Source: CAZBDU01 sp964490725 (GTDB lineage Bacteria > Spirochaetota > Spirochaetia > SZUA-6 > DRHE01). From it: a DNA stretch of 21,786 bases. The stretch covers positions 1 to 21,786 of the forward strand of contig CAZBDU010000092.1 in the NCBI GenBank assembly GCA_964490725.1, given 5' to 3'. The notes beneath the pieces are model-generated. The model saw nothing but the letters and a program-made list of their open reading frames with translations. It had not been told where the DNA came from and searched no databases. Positions 7,979 through 15,173 of the stretch are shown piece after piece. Position 1 is the first letter of the stretch. Every line of letters begins with the position of its first letter. A program made the translations under genes and the position numbers.

Positions 7979-9053
7979 GCTGCACCCGCAGGCCGGCGAC
8001 GATGCCGGGCTCCGGGGGCTTGCCCTCCTCCAGCGCGCGCAGGAACACGTATTGGTTTTCCGCGTGGGTCCGGGTCCAGCCGAGGATCGATCGTGGCGGC
8101 GGCACCGCGGCTCCGGGATAATGCTGCACCGTCTCCAGCCGCGTCCACCCTCGTTCTCCCCCCATGGCGCCGCCGGGCCGCGCGGCGTCGAACCAGTACA
8201 GCCAGTTGGCGTCCATGAGCTGGAAGCGCAGCGCCCCCTTCTCCCCGTAGACCTCCAGGTTCAGGTCGTCCAGGGCTCCTGTGGCGAAGCGGGAAACCTC
8301 GATGGTGCCGATGCCTCCGCCGGAAAGCCGCACCTCCAGCCAGGCGGCGTCGTCCACCGTGACCGGCTCCCGGCGCTCGGCGCCCTTTGTCACCGGCCGC
8401 TCGCGGACGTAGGTCGAGGTAAGGGCGCGGACCGCATCGAACTCCCCCAGCAGGTCGCGGCACATGTCGATGGCGTGAGAGCCCAGATCCGCCAGAGCGC
8501 CGCCCCCGGCAGCCTGCTGGCTCAGGCGCCAGCTCATGGGCCGGTTCGCATCCTGGTAGCCGGTGTGCAGGTACTCCGCCCGGAAGCTGTACACCTTCCC
8601 CAGACGGCCCTCCTGGATCAGCTGCCGGGCTCGCATCAACGCCGGGATGAAGCGGAAGTTGAAGGTCATGCCCACCTGAAGGCCCGCCTCCCGCGCCGCC
8701 TGCGCGATCTCCCGGGCCTCCGCCGCATTCACCGCCAAAGGCTTCTCGCAGTAGACATGCTTGCGCGCCTGGAAGGCGGCGAGCAGCGCCTCCCGGTGCA
8801 GGTGATTGGGCAGACAGCAGTCCACCACGTCCACCGACTCCCGCCCCACCAGGTCGGCGGTCCCGGTGCACCACGCGGCGAAGCCCCCCTCGCGCGCAGC
8901 AGCCTCGGCGGTCTCCCGGCGGGCGGTGCACACCGCCTCCAGCCGGATCTCGGGAAGCTTCCCGGGATACAGCAGCGGGAGCTCCCGGTAGCTCAGGGTG
9001 TGCACCCTGCCGATGGCCCCGTAGCCCAGGAGCCCGATGCCGACGCTCTGCAT
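7914..9053 (-). CDS. Gfo/Idh/MocA-family NAD(P)-dependent oxidoreductase
   Basis: This 379-residue oxidoreductase acts on a sugar, cyclitol or related hydroxy/keto compound. The N-terminal Rossmann motif GLLGYGAIG is at residues 7-15. The family's EKP motif is at 103-105 (CEKPLAVN) and the C-terminal domain carries Asp189-x-Gly-x-His193 with Asp196 (ADLGSHAID), the usual catalytic His/Asp. The ATG at 9053 shares its A with the upstream stop (TGATG) and has AAAGGAGG upstream; a GTG one codon earlier is equally possible. It is the last gene of the minus operon. Bacterial 1,5-anhydro-D-fructose reductase belongs to this family, which would fit an anhydro-sugar pathway, but the family is broad (inositol, gluconate and N-acetylhexosamine enzymes) and specificity is not readable here. 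Confidence 0.88.
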   Translation of the reverse strand: MQSVGIGLLGYGAIGRVHTLSYRELPLLYPGKLPEIRLEAVCTARRETAEAAAREGGFAAWCTGTADLVGRESVDVVDCCLPNHLHREALLAAFQARKHVYCEKPLAVNAAEAREIAQAAREAGLQVGMTFNFRFIPALMRARQLIQEGRLGKVYSFRAEYLHTGYQDANRPMSWRLSQQAAGGGALADLGSHAIDMCRDLLGEFDAVRALTSTYVRERPVTKGAERREPVTVDDAAWLEVRLSGGGIGTIEVSRFATGALDDLNLEVYGEKGALRFQLMDANWLYWFDAARPGGAMGGERGWTRLETVQHYPGAAVPPPRSILGWTRTHAENQYVFLRALEEGKPPEPGIVAGLRVQLILEAAYRSAQSGSWVAVEQE

Positions 9054-9868
9054 CACCGCTTCCTCCTTTGAAGCCCGCCGCCGTCCCGGTAGCGCTCCGC
9101 CGCCCGGTCAAGGGACTCCCGCAGCCGCCCGACCGCGGCGCCGATCTCCCCGGTGCCGGCCTTGAGCCTTCCTCCGGGACCCTTGAACAGGGGCGAGGAG
9201 AACTCCCCCACCGTCATGCCGGCGGCCACGAACTGCTCCACGTTGTCCGCGTTGAGGCCGCCGTCTTCCATCAGCTCGACCCTGCCCGCAAGACCGCGCT
9301 CCTCCAGCATGTCGTGCAAAGTGCGAATGCTCGCCACGACAATGGGGTCGATGGTGTGCGGGCTCCTGCCCGGTTGGGCGGGCTTCCAGAAGGGGGCGCG
9401 GCTCTCGTACTCGATGATGTCCACGAAGGGAAGGTACTGCTCGAAGAAGATCAGGGGACAGCCCTGCCACGCCCAGACCCCGACCTTCAGCTCCAGGGTC
9501 TCCTTGAGGAAGGTGATGCTCTGAATCAGGGTCTCCCCCGTGGTCTCGATGGGCAGGCTGACCAGGTCCGCGCCGCAGTCCTTGAGCTGCCGGAACAGCT
9601 CCTGGGAGGGACGCATCATCTGCAGCTGCACCTCGATCTCCAGGTTCGTGTGGGGGCGGATCCCCTGGAGCACGTCGATTCCGCCCCGGGGCACCTGGAA
9701 GTCCATGTACACTCCGTCCCGCATCTCCAGGTGAATCCAGTCCACCCCGGCCTCGGTAAGATCCCGGACCTGGGCCCCCAGCTCGCCGTAGTCCGCCCAG
9801 AACAGCCCGGCGGCCACTTTCACGGGCCTGCCGATCTTGCCGATCCCCTCCACTCTGGCAACGCTCAC
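9053..9868 (-). CDS. RPE-like ribulose-phosphate-binding TIM-barrel protein, atypical active site
   Basis: This 271-residue protein resembles the ribulose-phosphate 3-epimerase/hexulose-phosphate synthase superfamily. It has a TIM-barrel strand order and family landmarks: GVDWIHLEMRDG (42-52) for VVHFDVMD, an EVQLQMMRP segment (79-87) for DVHLM.KP, and MEDGGLNADNVEQFVAAG (200-217) for EVDGGV...AAGA. The canonical catalytic and metal residues are altered: the first Asp is Glu48, the second His is Gln81, and the phosphate-loop NPGFGGQ is not recognisable. His46 and Asp202 remain. It is therefore probably not housekeeping RPE. It may epimerise or cleave a different phosphorylated ketose; after a GRE it could act on a deoxy-ketose phosphate, but that is inference. 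It starts at GTG 9868 with a strong GGAGGA site, 14 bases after the DeoR stop, and it is about 50 residues longer than usual RPE. Confidence 0.75.
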   Translation of the reverse strand: MSVARVEGIGKIGRPVKVAAGLFWADYGELGAQVRDLTEAGVDWIHLEMRDGVYMDFQVPRGGIDVLQGIRPHTNLEIEVQLQMMRPSQELFRQLKDCGADLVSLPIETTGETLIQSITFLKETLELKVGVWAWQGCPLIFFEQYLPFVDIIEYESRAPFWKPAQPGRSPHTIDPIVVASIRTLHDMLEERGLAGRVELMEDGGLNADNVEQFVAAGMTVGEFSSPLFKGPGGRLKAGTGEIGAAVGRLRESLDRAAERYRDGGGLQRRKR

Positions 9869-9882
9869 TGCTTCCTCCGTTT

Positions 9883-10644
9883 CTAGACGATGATCACCTG
9901 CACGCCCAGCCTTTCCAGATACTCCCGGTCCCCGGGAGGGATGCCGCTGTCGGTGACCAGGCAGGTGACATCTTCCGGCGGGAACAGCCCGGCCAGCTGC
10001 ACCTTCCCGAACTTGCTGGAATCGGTGAGCACGAACGCCTGGCGGCTTTTCTTCACGATCAGAGAGGAGATCTCCGCGCGCAGCATGTCGGTGCTGGTGA
10101 AACCGCTCTCGACGGAGAAGCCGTCCACCCCTACGAAGGCCTTGCTGAAGTGCACGTGCTCCAGGCAGACCTTGGTCAGCTGCCCCACCAGGCTCTCGCT
10201 CTCGTGCTGGTAGAAGCCCCCCAGCAAGATGATGCCGGCGTGCTCGTTGCGCTTCAGCTCCCGGGCGATGAAGACATTGGTGGTGATGATGTTGATGTTG
10301 GCCCTCCTGCCCAGCTCCTTGACCAGGATGGCGTTGGTGGAGCCTGACTCGATCAGGATCGTCTCCCCGTCGGCCACGAGCTGCGCCGCCCGGCGGGCAA
10401 TGGCCAGCTTGCGGTCGTAGTGAACCACCAGGCGCTTGGAGATGTCGTCGGCGGCCTGCAGCACCGCACCGCCGTGCACCCGTTTGAGGAAGCCCTCGCT
10501 CTCCAGGCGGTTCAGGTCCTGCCGCACCGTGACCGCCGACACGTCCAGCAGCCGGGCCAGGTCCGCCACCGTGGTTTTCTCGTCCGCACTGATGTGCTCG
10601 ATAATCCTGCGCTGGCGCCGGTTCATTGTCGCATCCAGGCTCAT
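9883..10644 (-). CDS. DeoR-family transcriptional regulator
   Basis: This 253-residue regulator has the standard DeoR layout. A winged helix-turn-helix occupies about residues 8-62 (TTVADLARLLDVSAVTVRQD, then LESEGFLKRVHGGAV). The C-terminal sugar-phosphate sensor follows, with ESGSTN, TTNVFIAREL, LLGGFY and FVGVDGF motifs. Family members normally repress sugar operons and are released by a phosphorylated intermediate, here plausibly a product of the neighbouring kinase or GRE. The start at 10644 overlaps the ROK stop (ATGA) and has GGAAGG upstream; a second ATG six codons in is possible. It is likely the regulator binding the two 27-bp repeats between the divergent operons, since it is the only regulator encoded in them. 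Confidence 0.92.
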   Translation of the reverse strand: MSLDATMNRRQRRIIEHISADEKTTVADLARLLDVSAVTVRQDLNRLESEGFLKRVHGGAVLQAADDISKRLVVHYDRKLAIARRAAQLVADGETILIESGSTNAILVKELGRRANINIITTNVFIARELKRNEHAGIILLGGFYQHESESLVGQLTKVCLEHVHFSKAFVGVDGFSVESGFTSTDMLRAEISSLIVKKSRQAFVLTDSSKFGKVQLAGLFPPEDVTCLVTDSGIPPGDREYLERLGVQVIIV

Positions 10645-11603
10645 CGCCCTTCCAGCAGGAGGGCCGCCGCTCCGATCAGCCCGGCGTCCGGTCCCATCTT
10701 GGAAGGCACGATCTCGATCGGATCGTAGAGCATTTCACGGGCCAGGGAGCCGAACTTTTCCCGAATGCGGTGAAAGTACGGCTCGCCCCAGTTGGTGAGC
10801 CCTCCTCCCAGCACGATTACCGGCGGATTGAAGATCTGGAAGAGGTTGTACACCCCGATGCCAATGTAGTCGGCGCACTCCAGCACCACCTCCCGTGCCA
10901 GCCGGTCGCCCCCATCCAGAGCCTCCTTCAACAGCAACCCGTTCACCTGATCCAGGCTGTCGAAACGCATGCTGGTCTTCATGCCTGCTTCGAGCTTCTT
11001 GCCCACCAGCTGCGGCAGGGCCAGCCCGCTGGCGTGGGACATCAGGCAGCCGTAGTTGCCGCAGCCGCAGCGGATGTCGCTGGCGGGGTTGACGATGGTG
11101 TGTCCGAACTCCCCGGCGGTCCCGGTCATCCCCCGGTAAATGCGACGGTCCAGCACGATCCCGGCGCCGATCCCGGTGCTGATGGTGAGGAAGATCATGG
11201 TATCGTAAGGCGCGCCGGCGCCGTAGCGAAACTCCGCGTAGGCCTGCGTGTTGGCGTCGTTGTCCACGATCACCGGACCCGGGAACTGCTCCTCCAGGGC
11301 CCGGCGGATGGCGAAGTCCTTCATCTTGAAACGCGGAAAGTTGGAGGTGGTGATCACCACCCCGTCCCGGAAGCGCAGGTGCCCGGCGAATCCCACCCCC
11401 ACGCCCAGCAGGTCCGCCTGGGCGATCTCCCGGCGCTCCAGCAGCCCCTGCACCATGTCACGAATCTGCAGGACCAGCTCCGCCTCGGTCTTGCGGTTGT
11501 GGTCGAAGGCCACCGTCCTGTCCACCACCCGGCCGGCCGTCTCCACCAGCCCCACCGAGAGCTTGGTGCCCCCCAGGTCTACCCCGCACAGCAGCCCCTT
11601 CAC
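10641..11603 (-). CDS. ROK-family sugar kinase with altered substrate site
   Basis: This 320-residue ATP-dependent kinase has the ATP loop DLGGTK at residues 9-14 and the catalytic base region VDNDANT with Asp116. It keeps the sugar-binding EFGH (Glu165, His168) and a zinc-type CGCGNYGC (179-186). In glucokinase-type ROK kinases the last Cys is followed by Leu-Glu (GCLE), where the Glu contacts the anomeric hydroxyl. Here the codon reads Met188 (GCLM). Loss of that contact suggests a substrate lacking or altered at the 1-OH, such as a 1,5-anhydrohexitol. The rest of the site looks competent. It starts at GTG 11603 with GGAGG upstream, 31 bases after the GRE stop, and its stop overlaps the DeoR start. 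It lacks an N-terminal helix-turn-helix, so it is a kinase and not a ROK repressor. Confidence 0.92.
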   Translation of the reverse strand: MKGLLCGVDLGGTKLSVGLVETAGRVVDRTVAFDHNRKTEAELVLQIRDMVQGLLERREIAQADLLGVGVGFAGHLRFRDGVVITTSNFPRFKMKDFAIRRALEEQFPGPVIVDNDANTQAYAEFRYGAGAPYDTMIFLTISTGIGAGIVLDRRIYRGMTGTAGEFGHTIVNPASDIRCGCGNYGCLMSHASGLALPQLVGKKLEAGMKTSMRFDSLDQVNGLLLKEALDGGDRLAREVVLECADYIGIGVYNLFQIFNPPVIVLGGGLTNWGEPYFHRIREKFGSLAREMLYDPIEIVPSKMGPDAGLIGAAALLLEGR

Positions 11604-11634
11604 CGCAGCCTCCGCTTTGCTCGCCTGAAACCCT

Positions 11635-14049
11635 TCAGAGGGTGTGCTCGGTCCTGGCGATGATGTCCTCCTGGGTGTCCGGCGCCAGGGTCGTGAAGAA
11701 GGCGGAGTAGCCGGCCACCCGCACCACCAAGTCCCGGTAGCTCCCGGGGTCCTGCCTGGCGGCCAGCAGGGTTTCCCGGGAAACGATGTTGTACTGTACG
11801 TGCCACCCCTTCAGATCGTCGAAGAAGGCGCGGAGCATCGCCATCAGCTTGCGCTTGTCCCGCTCCTCGCGAAGCGAGGCCGGGGAGAGCTTCTGATTGA
11901 GCAGCACCCCGCCCAGGATCCTCTCGGTGGGAAGCTTGGCCACGGACCTGAACACCGCCGTGGGCCCCCCCGTGTCGGTGCCCGAGGAGGGTGAGCACCC
12001 CTCGGCCAGGGGGGTGAAGGCCTTGCGGCCGTCCGGGGTGGCCCCCACCGCGGCGCCGGAGGGCACGTTGGCGGAGATGCTGGAGGTGCCGGCAAAATAG
12101 CCGCCGCCGATGGGCCCCCTGCCCCAGCGCGTGTTGTGGTACCTGGGCAGCTCCTCGATGAAGCTCAGGTAGGCCTCCCGCAGCAGCAGGTCCACGTAGT
12201 CGTCGTCGTTGCCGTACTTGGGGGCGCGGTTCAGGAGCAGCTGCCGCACCTTTTCGCCCCCGGGACCGGCGTAGTCGCTCGCCAGGGCCTGCATCAGCTC
12301 CCCGGCGCTGATTCGCCGCTCCTCGAAGACCAGCTTCTTGATGGCCGCCAGGGAGTTGCCCAGATTGGCGATCCCCACCTGCAGCCCCGAGATGAAGTCG
12401 TACCTGGCCCCCCCCTGTTTGAGGGTCTTGCCGCGCTCGATGCAGTCGTCCACCAGGGCCGAACAGAGCACGTCCGGCACCAGCTCCTCCAGGGCCGTGT
12501 CCGCCGCCGTGTCGATGGCGACTGCGGCCCGGGCGTAGAACCTCACCTGCCTCTTCCAGGCCTCCATCACCTCCTGGAAGGAGCGGAAGTCCGGCAGCGA
12601 GCCGATGCCCGGATGGAAGGTCTTCCCCGAGAGCTCGTCGCGCCCGTCCCGCAGCGCCGCCAGAAGCACCCGCGTGAAGTTGAGGAAGCTCATCCCGGTG
12701 ACCCGGTAGCCCCACCTGCCGGGCACGCCCACCTCGATGCAGCCGATGGCCGAGTAGTCGCGGGCCTCCGGGGGCTCCACCCCCAGCTCGATCAGGGCCG
12801 GGACGACGATCTCGTCGTTGTTGAAGGCGGGCATGCCGAAGCCCTTTTCGATCACCTCTATGCACCTCATCAGGAACTCGTCGCTCATCCCCCGGTGGTA
12901 GCGCACCGAGAGGTTGGGCTGGGTGAGGCGCATCGCCCCCACCGACTCCAGGATGAGAAAGGACAGCTCGTTCACCGCGTCCCGGCCGTCCGGAGTCTGG
13001 CCGCCGATGGTGACGTTCTGGTACAGGGGGCTGCCCGCCGAAAACCGGGTGTGGGACCAGGGGCGGATCTTGTTGATCGCCAGCAGCTTCAACCAGGTGC
13101 ACTCCAGGAGCTCCAGCACCTCCGCATCGCTGATGCGGCCCGCCTCCACGTCCCGCCTGTAGAAGGGGTAGAGAACCTGATCCAGCCGCCCCAGGGAAAC
13201 CGAGTGGCCGTTGCTCTCGATCTGCAGGACCAGCTGAACGAAGTAGGTGAGCTGCAGCGCCTCCTGGAAGCTCCGGGGGGGCTCGGAAACGATCGCCCCG
13301 CACACCCGGCTGATCTCTTCCAGCTCGGCGCCTCTGCGCGCGTCCTCCTCGGCCTGGCTCATCTGCCGGGCCAGCTCCCGGAAGCGGCCGATGAAGCTCT
13401 GGAGGGCCTGCAGGACGATCTCCACGGCCAGGTAGAACTGCTCCTTGAGGAGCTCTTCCCGGTCCGTCGGCTCCAGGCCGGCTCGGGCCTTCCTCACCTG
13501 CCGCAGGTACCCGTCCAGGCCGCCCGAGAGGATGCGGGGGAAGTTCACCGCCAGGTGGCCGTCCCCGGAGGTGAGGTTGCCCTCCGCGCGGATGATGCCT
13601 GCCTCGTGGATCTCCCGCATCTGGCCCGGCATCAGCTCCATGCCGCGCTCGTACAGGGTCCTTCCCTGCCACCAGGCGCAGATCTCCCGCAGCTCCTCCT
13701 TGTCCCCTTCCGTGACGTAGAAGGCGTCTCCGGGGCGCTTGTCCAGCTCCTCCAGCTCGGCGAGAATCCAGCCCACGGCGTACTCCGGGAAGATCGGAGC
13801 GGCCCGCAAGCGGGAGGCCTGGTTGCCCACGATGAGCTCCCCCTGCTCGATGGTGACGGTCATCCGCTCCAGGGTCTCTTTGAGGGCCAGGGCCCGGCGC
13901 ACGATCACGGGCTTGGCCGCGTGCCGGCGGTACACCTCGGTGTAGAACCGGGCCCGCTCCGTGCAGACGGTGGGTCTGGTGCGCAGGTATCTTTCCTTCA
14001 GCCTCTGAACGCGGGCGCTCACGGTCTTTGCTGCGGCGGTGGCGATCAT
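11635..14049 (-). CDS. Glycyl radical enzyme (PFL-like; candidate YbiW/PflD-type C-O lyase)
   Basis: This 804-residue enzyme uses a backbone glycyl radical to make a transient thiyl radical. The C-terminal radical loop RVAGYSAFF puts the radical on Gly780. The catalytic Cys437 lies in IGCIEVGVPG, followed by Glu439. Cys-x-Glu is the eliminase/dehydratase arrangement (glycerol dehydratase, CutC, YbiW), unlike the Cys-Cys pair of pyruvate formate-lyase. The Asp that follows about 14 residues later in glycerol and propanediol dehydratases is not evident (GRWGYRVTGMSF instead), so it is not a plain diol dehydratase. E. coli YbiW and PflD are reported to open 1,5-anhydroglucitol-6-P and 1,5-anhydromannitol-6-P to 1-deoxyfructose-6-P. 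The linked ROK kinase and sugar importer make that type attractive, though substrate assignment is inference. The activase stop is one base upstream, and a GGAGGA site precedes the ATG. Confidence 0.95.
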   Translation of the reverse strand: MIATAAAKTVSARVQRLKERYLRTRPTVCTERARFYTEVYRRHAAKPVIVRRALALKETLERMTVTIEQGELIVGNQASRLRAAPIFPEYAVGWILAELEELDKRPGDAFYVTEGDKEELREICAWWQGRTLYERGMELMPGQMREIHEAGIIRAEGNLTSGDGHLAVNFPRILSGGLDGYLRQVRKARAGLEPTDREELLKEQFYLAVEIVLQALQSFIGRFRELARQMSQAEEDARRGAELEEISRVCGAIVSEPPRSFQEALQLTYFVQLVLQIESNGHSVSLGRLDQVLYPFYRRDVEAGRISDAEVLELLECTWLKLLAINKIRPWSHTRFSAGSPLYQNVTIGGQTPDGRDAVNELSFLILESVGAMRLTQPNLSVRYHRGMSDEFLMRCIEVIEKGFGMPAFNNDEIVVPALIELGVEPPEARDYSAIGCIEVGVPGRWGYRVTGMSFLNFTRVLLAALRDGRDELSGKTFHPGIGSLPDFRSFQEVMEAWKRQVRFYARAAVAIDTAADTALEELVPDVLCSALVDDCIERGKTLKQGGARYDFISGLQVGIANLGNSLAAIKKLVFEERRISAGELMQALASDYAGPGGEKVRQLLLNRAPKYGNDDDYVDLLLREAYLSFIEELPRYHNTRWGRGPIGGGYFAGTSSISANVPSGAAVGATPDGRKAFTPLAEGCSPSSGTDTGGPTAVFRSVAKLPTERILGGVLLNQKLSPASLREERDKRKLMAMLRAFFDDLKGWHVQYNIVSRETLLAARQDPGSYRDLVVRVAGYSAFFTTLAPDTQEDIIARTEHTL

Positions 14050-14050
14050 C

Positions 14051-14944
14051 TCATCCTCCGATCAGGGCGGCCAGCCCTTTCCCCCGGGCCATCGCGGCGA
14101 GGGCCTCCATCCTCCCATTCCAGTCCATCGGCGTGGTGAGAAAGCCATACTCCTTGCCGATCATGGCGTACTTGCCCACCCCCAGGGTATGGAAGGGCAG
14201 GAAGTGGATCTCCCTGACGTTGGACAGTGAGGCGGCGAAGTCCATGATGGCGGCGATCTCCTCCGGGCCGTCGTTGAACCCGGGAATCACCGGCACCCGC
14301 ACCACCACGCGAGCCCCCCGGCGTTCCAGGTTGCGGAAATTGCCCTGGATCACGGCCAGCTCCCCGCCGGTTGCCTCCGCGAGCCTGGCGGCGTCCAGGT
14401 GCTTCAGATCCGAAAGAAAGGTGTCGACGTAGGGCAGGCAGGGCTCTATGTTGGTCCAGCGCGGCTGGAGGGAGGTCTCCACGGCGGTGGCAATCCCCAG
14501 CCCTTTCAGCTCGCGGAGAAGCTCCAGAGCCAGCCGGGGCTGGCTGAAGGGCTCCCCTCCCGAGAGGGTGACCCCGCCGCCGCTTCGCGCGTAGAAAGGC
14601 AGGTCCTTGCGGATCTCCGCTACAATCTCATCCACCGTCTTGTCTTCCCCCACCACCCGCAGAGCGCCGGCGGGACACACCTCCCGGTAGGCCCGGGGAT
14701 CAGCGATTCTCTCCCGGTCGATGTGAAGCCCGTCCCGGCGCAGCTCGATTGCGTCTTGCGGGTTCACCCGCGTGCAGTCCCCGCAGCGCAGGCACCGGCG
14801 CCGGTCATGGAGGAGCTCCGCGCGGAAGGACTGGCTTTCCGGGTTCTCGCACCACAGGCAGCCCATGGGACACCCCTTGAAGAACACCGTGGTGCGGATC
14901 CCCTCGCCGTCGTGGGTGGAAAAGCGCTGAATATCGAAAATCAT
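14051..14944 (-). CDS. Glycyl radical enzyme activating enzyme (radical SAM)
   Basis: This 297-residue radical SAM protein abstracts hydrogen from Gly780 of the adjacent GRE. The N-terminus IFDIQRFSTHDGEGIRTTVF is characteristic, followed by the CxxxCxxC iron-sulfur motif (Cys25, Cys29, Cys32) and SAM-binding GGE (129-131). An insert carries Cys51, Cys54, Cys57 and Cys90 (CPAGAL). These are enough for one auxiliary 4Fe-4S cluster. Most activases of eliminase-type GREs have eight such Cys and two clusters; here the fourth Cys of the first set is Asn61 and the first three of the second set are missing. The ATG at 14944 is fixed by an in-frame TAG four codons upstream. It has no clear ribosome site, and it is the first gene of the minus operon. 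Confidence 0.95.
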   Translation of the reverse strand: MIFDIQRFSTHDGEGIRTTVFFKGCPMGCLWCENPESQSFRAELLHDRRRCLRCGDCTRVNPQDAIELRRDGLHIDRERIADPRAYREVCPAGALRVVGEDKTVDEIVAEIRKDLPFYARSGGGVTLSGGEPFSQPRLALELLRELKGLGIATAVETSLQPRWTNIEPCLPYVDTFLSDLKHLDAARLAEATGGELAVIQGNFRNLERRGARVVVRVPVIPGFNDGPEEIAAIMDFAASLSNVREIHFLPFHTLGVGKYAMIGKEYGFLTTPMDWNGRMEALAAMARGKGLAALIGG

Positions 14945-14955
14945 ACCGTTCTGCT

Positions 14956-14984
14956 ACGCTATCCGAGTTTCACTTGAAGGTCAA
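14956..14984 (-). promoter_or_regulatory. Possible promoter of the GRE/kinase operon
   Basis: On the minus strand TTGACC (14984-14979), a 17-base spacer and TAGCGT (14961-14956) form a weak sigma70-like promoter. Its -35 lies inside the upstream 27-bp repeat, so binding there would block it. Transcription would start only a few bases before the activase ATG, which could explain the missing ribosome site. The -10 match is poor (3 of 6). Confidence 0.35.
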
Positions 14985-14994
14985 CGACCTTTCG
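14968..14994 (+). promoter_or_regulatory. 27-bp operator-like repeat, copy 1
   Basis: This copy begins TTTCACTTGAAGG and ends CCTTTCG. It matches copy 2 at 15126-15152 at 22 of 27 positions, in the same orientation. It contains a near-palindrome TTTCA-CT-TGAAg and an inverted repeat AAGGTC-aac-GACCTT. It lies 24 bases upstream of the activase start. TTTC-containing repeats are typical of sites bound by DeoR-family regulators such as AgaR, so the DeoR protein encoded in this operon is the likely ligand. Confidence 0.65.
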
Positions 14995-15049
14995 ACCGCC
15001 GAAACGGAGGCTCCGCCCCGGTGCACGCCCCACCGTATCGCCTGCTGCC

Positions 15050-15079
15050 GCCAGGATTGCAGATGCCAGGATCGCAGAA
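15050..15079. repeat. Tandem 15-bp imperfect direct repeat
   Basis: GCCAGGATTGCAGAT is followed immediately by GCCAGGATCGCAGAA (13 of 15 identical). It lies just upstream of the -35 box of the ABC-operon promoter, where an activator could bind, but it may be a chance duplication. Confidence 0.6.
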
Positions 15080-15087
15080 AAAACAGG

Positions 15088-15116
15088 TTGACAGCGCCCT
15101 GACTATCGAATATAAT
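15088..15116 (+). promoter_or_regulatory. Consensus sigma70 promoter of the GATase1-like/ABC importer operon
   Basis: TTGACA (15088-15093) and TATAAT (15111-15116) are both perfect, with a 17-base spacer. The predicted start is near 15123, immediately before the second 27-bp repeat. So strong a core promoter would need tight repression, which the overlapping repeat can supply. Confidence 0.88.
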
Positions 15117-15125
15117 GTGGCATCG

Positions 15126-15152
15126 TTTCATATGAAAGTCAACCCCCTTTCG
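15126..15152 (+). promoter_or_regulatory. 27-bp operator-like repeat, copy 2
   Basis: This copy begins with the perfect 12-bp palindrome TTTCATATGAAA and ends CCCCCTTTCG. It agrees with copy 1 at 22 of 27 positions. It covers about +3 to +30 of the predicted transcript, a classic repressor position. A further TTTCGTTTT runs on directly (15148-15156) before the ribosome site. Confidence 0.7.
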
Positions 15153-15173
15153 TTTTGGTAGGAGGCAGCGATC

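Noticed and set aside
9053..9868. Housekeeping ribulose-5-phosphate 3-epimerase
   Set aside because: Two of the four catalytic or metal residues and the phosphate loop are changed, and the gene sits in a sugar regulon.
11600..13672. A 690-codon minus-strand frame overlapping the GRE in another frame
   Set aside because: It is the same strand but a different frame from the GRE, with Gly/Arg/Pro-rich sequence and no motif; the GRE frame has all catalytic landmarks.
11635..14049. Pyruvate formate-lyase
   Set aside because: The active site is Cys-Ile-Glu, not the adjacent Cys-Cys pair of PFL, and a sugar kinase and importer are linked.
12136..14139. A 667-codon plus-strand frame opposite the GRE
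   Set aside because: The opposite strand carries an intact GRE with radical loop and catalytic Cys; this frame has only low-complexity His/Gln/Leu-rich sequence.
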